Assembly (NCBI GenBank): GCA_946807835.1
Contig: OX327699.1
Span: 20,014,014-20,078,013, forward strand
Reading direction: 5' to 3'
DNA length: 64,000 nucleotides
Source: Ailanthus altissimus
Lineage: Eukaryota; Streptophyta; Magnoliopsida; Sapindales; Simaroubaceae
Shown one piece after another: positions 29,841 through 41,495 of this stretch (the first letter of the stretch is position 1; the number at the start of each line of letters is the position of its first letter). The notes below the pieces were generated by a model. The model ran no database searches, was not told the DNA's origin, and worked only from the letters and a program-made list of their open reading frames with translations. A program made the position numbers and the translations under genes.

Positions 29841-30805
29841 ATGGGGCGTAATCCAAGAATTACTAGAAGTGCTGATACTGTGAATAAGAGTACTTCAAGA
29901 AAAAACCTTGCTACCATCCAAAATATTATTCAAGCAGTGACTAAGGTGCTTCAATAACAACGACCTAAAGCAGACCATAATGATAATTTTCATGTTATTG
30001 AGCAATTCAAAAAACTGCAACCATCATCATTTGAAGGCTCAAAAGACTCATTGGTTGCTAAAGAGTGGATCCGTGAGTTAGAAAAGATATTCCATCTCCT
30101 TGATTGTTCAAATTCATATAAAGTGACTTGTGCCACTTACATGCTCAAAGAGAGAGCCAGTCATTGGTGGGAGATGACCATGCAGACACTGAATGTTGAT
30201 AAGAACCTAATTTTATGGGAAAGATTCAAGGAAGTATTTAATGAAAAATACTTTCCCTAGTCCTTAAGAGATGAGAAAGAAACAGAATTTATCCACTTTA
30301 CTCAGGGTAAAATGTCAATGACAGAATATGAGAGGAAGTTTGAGGAGTTGTCCAGGTTTGTTCCCCACTTAGTAGATACGGAAGCACGTAAGGGTAAGCG
30401 ATTTCAGATGGGTCTTAAACCAGAAGTGAGAAGGTTACTCTCTGTACTTAATCTACAGACATACAGTGCAGTACTATAGAGGGTTGAAATATTAGTAAGG
30501 GATGAAGAATTAACAGCTTCATCTGAGTCTAAACATATGGGTCAGCATCGATCAAAAAAGAGACCCTAGGTTAAGAATAATCAAAAAAAGTTTGACAAGT
30601 GGAAAGAAAAGAAGAGGTAGAGGAATGATGACATTGAAAAGAAGGATTTCTCATTATGCGATACATGTGGGAAACAACATGGAGGGGTGTGTTTTAAGAA
30701 GATTGGAGCTTATTTTAAGTGTGGAAAGACTGATCATTTTATTCAGAATTGTCCAGAGATGAAGAATGATCAGAGAGGATTTAGGAAGGATCAGAAAGCT
30801 TAAGC
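29841..30805 (+). pseudogene. Ty3/gypsy gag remnant
   Basis: The reading starts ATGGGGCGTAATCC at 29841 and is broken by several stops (for example near 29955 and 30258). Between them the retrotransposon gag domain is clear (SLVAKEWIRELEKIF, ASHWWEM, FKEVFNEKYFP). Near 30655-30760 comes a double knuckle-like stretch. In the second knuckle, FKCGKTDHFIQNC, the expected first cysteine is a tyrosine, so the CCHC zinc site is incomplete. The product would be non-functional. Confidence 0.88.
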
Positions 30806-30849
30806 AAGAGTCTATGCTCTTACCAGGAAAGAAACAGATGATTCACCTT

Positions 30850-33052
30850 CTGTGGTGATATGTACAATTTCTATATTCGGCCAGCATGGTTTAACTCCTT
30901 TTTATTCGGGTTCTACCCATTCATTTGTGTCACATGTATTTATTAGTAATATGGGTGTTGTGCCAGAACCTTTGGGTGTAGATTTATGTGTTGCAACTCC
31001 TTTAGGAGATTTGATGTGTGCTACAAATGTGGTAAAATTATTTAAAATTGAAATAAGAAATAAGGTGTTACAAGCAGATTTGATAATCTTGAATATGTAT
31101 AATTTTGATGTTATATTTGGCATGGATTGGTTGTCTATGTACTACGCTAATGTTAAGTGCTTTGAGAAAGAAGTTGTTTTCCAACCACCCGAGGAGCCTG
31201 AATTTAGTTTTATTGGTTCTAAATTATGCTTTTTGCCAAAAATAATATCTATTTTACAAGTTTGAAAAAGTTTTAAGAAGGGCTGTCAATGTTTCTTAGC
31301 GACTATAGTGGATACAAAAAAAGAATAAGTGAAAATACAAAATGTTCCAATGGTGAATGAGTTTATAGATGTATTCTCTGAAGATTTACCTGGAGTTCCA
31401 CCAGACCAAGAGATTGAATTTACTATAGAACTTCTGTCAGGAACCAGTCCTATATCTAAAACACCTTATTATATGGCACCGTAGAGCTTAAAGAGTTGAA
31501 GGAACAACTACATGAATTACTTGAGAAGGGGTTTATTCGCCCGAGTGTTTCACCTTAGGGTGCTCTAGTTCTTTTTGTTAAGAAGAATGATGGTTCAATG
31601 AGATTATGTATTGACTATCGAGAGTTGAACCGTGTGACTGTAAAGAATAAATATCCACTTCTAAGAATCGATGATTTATTCAATTAGTTGCAAGGAGCTT
31701 GTGTATTCTCAAAAATTGATCTTCGTTCTGGCTATCTCAATTGAAGATCAAGAAAGAAGACATTCCAAAGACTGTATTTCGTACCAGATATGGGCATTAT
31801 GAGTTTATTGTTATGCCATTTTGGTTGACAAATGCACCTGCTGCCTTTATGGATCTAATGAATAGAGTATTCAAAGATTATTTGGATAAGTTTGTTATTG
31901 TGTTAATTGATGACATCTTAGTGTATTCTAAGAGTAAGAGAGAACATGAAGAACACTTAAGAAAAGTCCTACAAGTATTAAGGGAGAAGCAGTTTTGTGC
32001 AAAATTCAAGAAATGTGAATTTTGGCTAGATCGAATGGTATTTTTGGGACATGTTGTTTCCTCAAAGAAAATTTCAGTGGATCCAAGCAAAATTGAAGTA
32101 GTGGTGAATTGGTCCAAACCAACTAATGTGGGGGAAGTTCGGAGTTTCCTTGGGCTGGCAGGATATTATAGACGGTTTGTTGAATGATTCTCTAAGATAG
32201 CTTCACCTTTAACTCAATTGACAAGAAAGAATGTCAAGTTTCAGTGGTCAGAAGAATGTGAGAAAATTTTTCAAGAACTCAAGCATCGGTTAGTATCTGC
32301 TCCCATACTAACCATCCTTTCTACTTCTGCTGAATTTGTGATTTATAGTAATGCTTCCAAGAAAGGGCTTGGGTGTGTATTAATGCATGATGAAAAGGTA
32401 GTGTCATATGCCTCATGACAATTAAAGAGTTATGAGCAGAATTATCCTATTCGTGATTTGAAGTTGACTGCAGTGGTTTTTGCTCTTAAAATTTGGAGGC
32501 ATTATCTTTATGGAGAAAAATGTAAAATTTACATAGACCATAAAAATCTTAAATACTTCTTTACTCAAAATGAGTTAAATATGAGGCAACGTCGATGGTT
32601 GAAACTAGTCAAAGATTATGACTGTGTGATTAACTACCATCTGGGGAAAGCTAATGTTGTAGTAGATGCTTTGAGTAGAAAATCTTCAGAACATATAACA
32701 GCATTTTTGATTACTCAAAAGCAAATTTTGTTGGATTTAGAAAAGCTTGGTATTGAAGTAGTAAGATCTAATGATATGGTTTATGTTACAAGTATGTCCA
32801 TTCAGCCTACCCTAATTAAGAGAATTAAGGAAGCATAAGGTAATGATGTGCATCTGAAGAAAAGTATGGAAGAAATTTCATTGGGTAAAAGGCTTAATTT
32901 TGCTATTTTTGATGATAGAGCTCTACATTTTCAAGGTAGACTTTGTGTGCCTAATAATAATAAGTTGAAAAATGAAATCTTGACTAAAGCTCGTAGTTCA
33001 CCATATACTGTCCATCCGGGAGGTACCAAGATGTATTGAGACCTACGATGTA
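30850..33052 (+). pseudogene. Ty3/gypsy protease, reverse transcriptase, RNase H remnant
   Basis: The protease motif near 30900 reads FYSGSTHSFVS, where active enzymes have FDSG, so the catalytic Asp is gone. Reverse transcriptase runs from about 31330 to 32190, with the metal-binding IDDILVYS near 31910 and [11 protein letters not shown] near 32145. RNase H follows at 32220-32690, with Asn in place of Asp in the YSNAS motif and ending [11 protein letters not shown]. The start of integrase (VHPGGTKMY) ends near 33039. Stops at 31262, 31681, 31742, 32185 and 32416 and elsewhere break the frame. The sequence then jumps directly into LTR DNA. Confidence 0.92.
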
Positions 33053-34424
33053 TAAATTTTTTTTGTTAAATGTAAGTGGTCAGAATGACAGTTTTTAAGA
33101 AACCTAGTAATTAGACCAATTCGATGTGATAAGTGCAATATGTGTAATTTTGTAAGCTATTTAAAGTGTTTTGTGTGAATGATGGGGCTTATGAAATGAT
33201 TAATCTTTATTTCTAGGTTAAGGAGAATTAAGTCTTGTACTTAAAAGTGTTAAGAGGTAAGTATACTAGACTTTTACTTAAATCACAATAAATATAGTAA
33301 CTGTTTATGTATGATTTTGTAAATGTGTTTAGAAATATGTTTATGTTATGCCAAAGTATATTTGATATGAAATGTGAAAGACATATGTTTATGAATGTGA
33401 GCATTGACATTGAATATGGATATACATGTGTTTTTGAAAGTGAGTTTTCAAAATGAAATGTGTTTAACAAAGAAAGTTTTTGAAGTAAAAAATATCCATG
33501 AGATACGTTTTGTGTTTTAAGGATGCTTGAACTTACTATTTACTTAATAAGCACCTTATATGATTTGTGGAGCCTTTATGTATGACATTTTTTTCAGGAA
33601 TGGTATATATTATGTGTTCCGTATGTAGGGAGGATCCTACTGGTACCTAAAAAAAAAAGTGAGTCATCACATTCATGTGGTGGCATATTGGTGCATGTGA
33701 GACAACTCACCGATGATCAGGGTGAGGGTGTGGCTCTTACCTTCAGGCATGAGCATTATATATGTGTAATTTAAACCTCACTTGTCTTATTCCTCTCATA
33801 CGATATGTCATCGACGGGTACATTTGGCTCATTATGTGATATGTGATATGAAAGTCCTACTAAATAGTAATTGAGTGATGATATTCCTATTATATATTTT
33901 GAAAGAATGTGTAAGCGCCTACCTGACTTGTAATTTTATAAAATTATAATTTTGATTTATCACGACATATCATACATATGCATTGTGTATATATGTATTT
34001 GTATTTTGATATATAAAAAACTAGTATGCTTACTGAGTTTTATACTTATTATAGTTTATGGTGATTTCAGGTAAATAAGGTACATGTGTGCTTAGCGGAT
34101 TTGGCAAGGCTTTTGCTATCCATTGGGTTCCCTAAATTGCTAGGTTGCTGAGTGTTTCATTTGTAGACATGTGGTTTAAGATATTTTATTTGTCCCTATT
34201 AAATAAATACTTATATAATATTTTATTAGATAGGTTGTATTTGGTTTATGTTTCACCAAATATGGTCATGGGTGGAACTTTGTATTGAACTTACTAACAA
34301 CTTGTTAAGGATTCCTATGTTAAATTTAAATTTGAAATTTTATACAATATTAATTATGAGTGCACGTTATTGAATGAGTATAAATTATATCGTGTGTCAG
34401 ATCTTTTAAGTCTGAGGCATGACA
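33053..34424 (+). repeat. A1 3' LTR, 5'-truncated
   Basis: It aligns with the solo LTR from about 24645 onward. The junction falls in a T-run at about 33055-33066. It ends GGCATGACA at 34424. The missing first ~1.25 kb was lost together with integrase and the polypurine tract, in one deletion or several. Confidence 0.85.
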
Positions 34425-36837
34425 CCCAACCCCACAATATTGAGACTTTTGCCGTAGAGGATCTTCTTCACTCTACATTCAGCTAGTTTATGGTATTTTT
34501 TTTCTTTTTTCTTAAAATACAATTGGTCTCAATAGGCAGTAGCAATTTGACAATAATAAGACGATTGAACAATAACTAATAGCAACAACGAAAGAAATTG
34601 AGCTAAAAGTGAGAGTCTGAGATAAATGAGGAAGTGAAAAGAAAAGAAGATAGGAGTATTCTAAAGACGCCCCGACCCGTCATTGACTTCAGGTGCGAAA
34701 CATATTATTTTAAGATGTTTGTATACCTTTTATATATTTTTACCCAATAATAATTTTTTTTTCGAGTCCAAGTTAGGTCCTAGTTACTTTAAAAAAAAGG
34801 GTCATAATTCAATTTAGAAGCCTTTCGAAACAAAGTGAACTGATCAAGTCCATTTTATTGGGACTCGAGACTTGAAAAATGATTGGCTTAAAAAGAATGA
34901 GTCATTTTCTTTAGACTGCTTTGGTCTAAGTATTTTGTCAACTACTAAAAGTTGATAATATAATTGTTGGAGATTGGTAATTCAACAATCTTATTTGGAT
35001 AAGAATTAAGTTGAATATCAAAGAGAAGAGTCACAAGAAGTCTAAAATACGTGAGACACGTATGGAGAAGTCTATGACGTGTGGAACACGAAATGGGAAG
35101 TGAAACGGGACTCAAGGATACAAAGGAAGCGAGGAAAAGTATGGAGCTGGAACATGGGCTAGTGTTGCGGCGCCCAGGGTTAAGCATCGGGGCGCCCAAA
35201 ACATAACTCCAACACCAGGTTCCCAGCGTTGCAGCACTGGATGCTTCAAAGCTCAGCATCGTGGAGCCAGAGCAGAGAAAAAGTCTGTTTTTAATTTGGA
35301 TTTTGAGTTTTAAGAAGTTTAAAACTTCCAAAACAAGTGGACTCTTACTCCAATAAATAATAGGGTTAGTAGGCACAAAATAATCCCTATATAAACATTT
35401 GTAAACCCTTTAATTGAGATCAAATATTAAGAAAGATTCTAAGAGATGAAAAAACTGAGTAGACACTAAGTACTTATGTGCACTATGGTGGAACTGTCGT
35501 TTAGGTATATATTATTCGTGGTAGGGCAATAGTACACAAAATATTAGGTCATTTTGAGAGTTCTTTATTGAATTTTCCTTATAAAATCTGTTGAGAGTTA
35601 ATAAGAGAGATTAGGATCTTTAAATTCATCATAGACGCAGACAATTAACCTAATTGTGTTGTAATTTTTATTTTTTACTTTAAATTCTTATTATTTTATT
35701 TAATATATGAATTATTTTATTATTTATAAAAATTAAGGTTTAAAGTTGAATTTAAAATTTTTTATTTTAATTTAATTTTACAAAAAAAAAATGAAGATAC
35801 ATTTCATAATATGATAATATAACTGTACTACCTCCAGCGTATTATAGTATTTCTCCATTTTATCAATTTTTTTTGTCCTAACCCATGGTTTACCGAATCG
35901 AATTCATCATCTACTAATGTTAAAATATTATCCCTGTTAGCAATATAATGAATTTTAAATCTTTTAATTGAAAAGATGATGTTGCCTTTAGAGATGGAAA
36001 ACCGAATAAATAAACCGAATTTACGTCGAATCCAAATAAAATATAACAATCTTTTAGTGATTTTGTATTCGTATTTAAAACTCAAATTCGTATTCAATTC
36101 ATTTTTTTAAATAAATTAGACGAATTGATTCATCTTATTAGTCTTTGATACGAATACCCAAATTTAACTCAAATTCAATTCATTTTTTAAATGATGAAAA
36201 AATCAACTTAAATTAAGAATTAAATTATTAACAATACATTATATATATTCTATTAACAATTAATGTAAAATACATTTAAATACATTAATACATATTTTAA
36301 TAATTATTTATTTTATATTTTAGTTGTTACAAATTAATAAATTGTATGTTTTTTAAATTCAAATGTTATATGAATTCTAAACGAATTTATGTCTTATTTG
36401 AATTAGTCTAATTTAATAATGTAAATAGTAATTAATTGTAAATAAATTGATGAATTATGGTGTTCAAATTTTAAGTTAATATATTTAAATATTCATAAAT
36501 TAATATTCAATTAATTTATTATTTAAATTATTTTTATTAATTTATATTCATTAAATTCGAATGAAATAAACGAATCTTAACCGCTTTTATTAATTTCCCT
36601 TACAATATTAAGTTGATTAACGATAAAGAAAAAATAATGAGAGAGAAAAAAAGGGATATATTAATCATACAAATGTAAATTTGTGGGTTTTGCAATTAAA
36701 ATACGAACTACAAGGATATTTATAAAAATAACCTTAAAAAAACACGCACAAAAGAGGGAAGAGACAACACACCAGTCATTTAGTAAGCAGCGGGCAGGCA
36801 AGAAGGACCAGGCGGAGGGAGAGTGAACTGAAAGAGT
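34425..36837. other. AT-rich intergenic DNA with LTR-like debris, THO5 promoter at the right
   Basis: No gene is seen. From about 34965 (TGTTGGAGATTGG) to about 35660 the sequence is less AT-rich. It ends near an 'aaattcatcatagacgcag' segment resembling copia LTR ends, so it may be an old LTR. 35820-36600 is extremely AT-rich, with many short 'aattc' and 'gaat' repeats. The THO5 5' UTR and promoter should lie in the last about 100-200 bases. Confidence 0.4.
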
Positions 36838-39800
36838 ATGGAAGACGGCGAGATGGAAGAGGAAGGAATGGTGATAGACGGCGACGGCGGAGATGCGCCA
36901 TTAGCAACCTCGCCGAGAGAGAAACAGAAATCGGCTTACGAGATGATGAGAAATAGCAAATCGTCGATTGAAGAAATCGTCGCCGAGATGCTGGCCATCA
37001 AAAAAGAAAACAAACCAAAATCTCAACTTAGAGAGCACGTCACTCAAATGTTTATACACTTCGTTACTCTCCGCCAGGTCACCTCTCTCTCTCTTGTCTC
37101 TGTCCATGTCCCCTAGGGTTTCACTTTTTTATATGTAAACAAATTAATAATAGCTTTTTCTTTTTTTGGGTTTTTAGGCGAACCGTACAATATTGGTAGA
37201 AGAAGACCGTGTGAAAGCGGTGACGGAACGGGCGAAGGCGCCGGTGGACTCGAGGACTCTGCAGCTGCACAATTTGATGTATGAGAAGAGCCACTATGTG
37301 AAAGCAATTAAGGCTTGTAAGGACTTCAAGTCCAAATATCCTGATATTGAGCTTGTGGCTGAAGAAGATTTTCATCGTGACGCGCCTGAGAATATTAAAG
37401 CATCCAAATTGTCTAATGAAGGCTCACATGATCTCATGCTCAAGAGACTCAATTATGAATTGCACCAGGTAGCTTATAGCCCTAGAATTTTTACTTTTTA
37501 TTTAACTAAAGTTCGAAACTCGAAGAAAGCAAAAAATTTGCATATTTGCTAATTACTATGTGTTATATGTATCAGCGCAAAGAACTGTGCAAACTTCATG
37601 AGAAATTAGAGCAACATAAGAAGAGTTTACTGGAGGCAATTGCAAACAGGAAGAAATTCTTGTCAAGTCTTCCTTCACATCTTAAGTCTTTGAAGAAAGC
37701 ATCCTTGCCGGTACAGAACCAATTAGGGGTTTTGCACACAAAGAAAATTAAGCAGCACCACTCGGCTGAGTTACTTCCTCCGCCTCTCTACGTGATTTAC
37801 TCACAGTTTGTGGCACAAAAGGAGGCATTTGGTGAGAATATTGATATAGAGATAGTTGGAAGTTTGAAAGATGCTCAATCCTTTGCCCGCCAGCAAGCAA
37901 TTAAGGATATTGGTAATTTACTTCTTCTCATTCCTGAGCTATTATCTACATGGTTTTTTTGTGAGCATTGTTGCTGCCTGATTTAAACAAAACCAGCAAC
38001 TTGAAATATTTAGTTTGCAAATAGTCTTAAGTTGATATTCATTGTAGAAGTGTGAATGAAACCCAATATGAAATGGCTGGCCTACGTTGGCTTTACTTAC
38101 CAGAAATTTAATTCCTTTCATTATCTTGTCATATTTCATTTCAACCTTCTTGCCGTCTAGGATAGGTTTACATCTGACCTGTGTTTTGACAGCGACTTTG
38201 TGGATTCTTATTTAACAAGAGAAATTAAATACTTTAAAATATAATGGCCCAGGCATATCTAATAGTGTTGAGAGCTCCAAGTTAGAGGATGATGTACCGG
38301 ATGAGGAGGATGATGGCCAGAGAAGGAGAAAGCAGCTGAAGAGAGTTCCAAATAAAGAGAATCTTGACCAGGCAAGAGTGTATCAAGTTCATCCACTTAA
38401 AATTGTTCTTAATATAAATGATGATGAGGTTTCTGATCCCAAGTCTGCAAAACTCATTACTCTGAAGTTCGAGTACTTATTCAAATTGAATGTTGTATGT
38501 GTTGGGATAGAAGGGTCACATGAAGGACCTGAGAAAGATATCTTGTGCAATTTATTTCCTGATGACACTGGCCTTGAGCTTCCTCTCCAGGTATGAATGT
38601 TTCCTCTGCATTATTGAAACTCATTTATCCATGAGCTATCTTTATATTTATGCTTCATGTTTCTCTTCCTCTAATTTTTTTTCTTTAGTATATCGTGATT
38701 GTTTTCTGGTTGATGATGCAGTCGGCTAAACTCTTTGTTGGTGACGTCCCTGTGTTTGATGAAAAGAGAACTTCACGTCCATATAAATGGGCCCATCATT
38801 TGGCTGGAATTGATTTCTTACCAGAAGTCTCACCATTGCTTGCCAGTCATGAAACTCTGAGTAGTGAGACCATTAAAAGTGATGCTGTTGTATCTGGTCT
38901 AGCACTGTATCGCCAACAGAATAGGGTACAGACAGTGGTGCAAAGAATTCGCTCTCGAAAAAAAGCTCAGCTGGCTCTTGTGTGAGTCATTGTTCTGTAT
39001 AATTGGAGTTTCGTATTGAAGGACGGACTAGAAAATCATCAGGAAACAATTAGCATCTTGTGTTCAAATCTGAATATTAGCTCGAAGTTTTTTTCTCACT
39101 TGGCTAGGACTGCTCTCAGCATCCTTAATTATATGAAGTGTCTAATTCTTCCATTTTTTTCTTTTTCTGAAATCCCAATTTGCTCTGCTTGTTTATTTTT
39201 TGCATGCTTGTTGTCACTGGGAGAATCATTTTCAATTTTATGTTGAAGCTTCTTAATGTCTTGTTTGACCCAGTGGTCAGGTAAGCTTTATGTTGAAAAT
39301 TTGGAATTCTTTTATTGGCTTACAGGGAACAGCTTGATTCACTTGCGAAGCTTAAATGGCCTGCTTTGTATTGTGATAATGTTCCATGGGCTTTGCACAC
39401 CCCACTATGCAATTTGCATAGCTGGACAGCTCTAGGCCCTCCACCTGATCAGGCTTCCTCTTTGCTTGCCCCTGAGACAGAGCAAGTTCAGGAGCATGCA
39501 GATGTTAGTTAATATGGATGGAAGATCTAGTACTTCAAAAGAAGACCTAGAGAGTGCAAGGGAAGATGGGGAGCTTCCATCTTTCCCTTGCATCTGTTGG
39601 AAGTGATGTCAAACTTACACCCTCTAAAGGATCTTCTTTAGAGCATTCCAGACAGCTTGCTTTAATTTCAAAGAGTATCATTTCTCGTATTGGCAAGGCA
39701 AGAACTCGAAGTTTCAAAAGACATGATGATGATTCAGATCTCTTGCTTGACACTGATAGTGAACTGGATGACCCTGCACAAATTGAGACAGAAGCATATA

Positions 39801-41495
39801 ATGCTTCTATTCAAGACTCCGAGATGACTGAAAAGTCATGGGTGGATTGTGGAGTTCAGGAATTTTGTCTTGTTCTAAATTGCAAAATTGATGCAAGTGA
39901 GAAGATTGTAAACTTAGAAGCCAAGGTTTGTAGATTGGATTTTTTTTCCTTGCATTTTGTTCATTCTCTGACTTTGGAATTTAATATCAGATCAAGATCA
40001 GCATGGAGTATCCTCATAGGCCCTCTTTTTGCTTTGAATCTTAACACCCTTTGTGGAGAAAATGTGTATGAGGATGATGATTCTGACTGGTTCAACGAAC
40101 TTCATGCCATGGAAGGAGAGGTAAGTGATTGATGTCCTAGGAAAAGCTGGATGCAATAAAATATAATTCATCTTAGCTTGTTGGGACTAGTTTCATGGAA
40201 TGGTATCATAATTTATAGATTAATTCACTATTTCATAAATATTCAATTAAACTGTCATATAGTCTTGCTTCCACCCATTAAATTGAGTGGTTTTTTTGGA
40301 AGCACTACTATCCTCTAGCTGATGATGGGATTTTTATGTCTCTTTTATGGTTTAGGGATAATAACATCTTTGTTCCGAGAATATGGGCTAGTACCCAATT
40401 TTATTCTTATTATTTTAAAAGGAACAATTTTGTCTTAGTGGAAGGGTAAAAACAAAATTCAACATAAATTTAAAGTATATAAGACTTGTGTCGATCTTTG
40501 ATTGACTAATAATAAAAATAAAAAGTAAACAACACATGACACATTCTTATAGGATTTTAATTTTAATATTTATTTTTAATAATTTAATAAAAATAAAAAA
40601 TAAATCTAACTGACATTGATCAATGGCGGTAGGTTGCCAGCAGCCGCTGGACTTCGATAGTAAAAATGATCAACTTTTATATTATTGAATTCTATTTTTA
40701 CTATTGCTGAAAAATGGCGTTCAACAGCAGGTCATCAAAAATGTTCATTGTTTATTTATAAAATAAATTTTTTAAACCTATCATGATGTGACAATTTTTT
40801 TTATTTTTTATTTATTTATGTGTCATGTGTCCTCTCACTTAAGTCATCATGTGCAACTACTTTACCAATCAAGAGCAAATATGTTATTGTGCTATTAAAA
40901 GTGATTTTGTGTCAAAACTAACGGAAAGTGATTGACAGATTTGGACAAAACTGTTAATTTTAAAATAATTAAAATAAAATTGGATATTAACCCAAACTCC
41001 GAGAACAAAAATGTCATTCTTCCATTGGTTTACCCTAACTTCATGGCATTTTGTCATTGTTATCTTTAACCTGAAATATTGTTCATCCTAATGATGCCTT
41101 TACTACCGAATACTCTCGTTTATCATCTGTTCCTTGCTTGTACCAACCTAATTGTTTTATGTTGTTCTTAATTAGCCCCGTGTGGGATTTCTGCTATGTT
41201 TTGACATTGCCCTATTGCATCATATAGGTCAATCTTCACATGGTAAAGATGGTATCTTTGGATCAAGAAAATTATATCTTAGCCCATCAAGTGCGTTGTC
41301 TTGCTTTGTTGTTTGACTGTTGCATGGATGAGGCATCCCCATCTTCTGAAAAGAGGAAGAGTATTTCTGTGGTTGATGTTTGGTCTATGTAAACCTCTTA
41401 ATGGTAGGCTTCTTGCCAGATCATTTAGAGGAAGGGACAGAAGAAAAATGATATCCTGGAAGGACATGGAATGCACTCCTGGCTATCCATACTAG
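36838..41495 (+). CDS. THO5: THO complex subunit 5 (THOC5), 8 exons, four +1 frameshifts in the second half
   Basis: THO5 is part of the nuclear THO/TREX complex that couples transcription to mRNA packaging and export and, in plants, small-RNA production. Exons: 36838-37077, 37178-37468, 37576-37912, 38253-38590, 38722-38981, 39326-39925, 39991-40120 and 41228-41495. Exons 1-5 are clean and in phase (YEMMRNSKSSIEEIVAEML, HSAELLPPPLYVIYSQF, YKWAHHLAGIDFLPEVSP). As written, exon 6 stops at 39510-39512, giving about 550 aa. One extra base each at about 39509, 39582-39587, 40021-40023 and 41379-41381 accounts for every break. Reading past them gives about 819 aa, typical for plant THO5, ending MECTPGYPY. 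All splice sites are intact and no other stop intervenes. Either this is a young pseudogene or the consensus has homopolymer errors; I favour errors, because all four are single-base gains in short runs. Confidence 0.85.

Larger units (their letters stand above)
21603..34424 (+). mobile_element. Degenerate Ty3/gypsy element A1 with nested insertions
   Basis: The order is 5' LTR (21603-29680, split by element B), primer binding site, gag, protease, reverse transcriptase, RNase H, the start of integrase, then a truncated 3' LTR ending ...GACA at 34424. Multiple in-frame stops break gag-pol. The integrase core, any chromodomain, the polypurine tract and about the first 1.25 kb of the 3' LTR are missing. 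The flanking 5-mers are CTCGA (21598-21602) and CCCAA (34425-34429). They differ by two transitions and may be a decayed target duplication, but this is uncertain. The long LTRs and a tRNA-Met-type primer site fit Tekay/Del-like chromoviruses by analogy. Confidence 0.85.

Noticed and set aside
36838..41495. Two separate genes instead of one frameshifted THO5
   Set aside because: The order of conserved THO5 segments is continuous across all eight exons and splice phases match once each single-base gain is allowed for.
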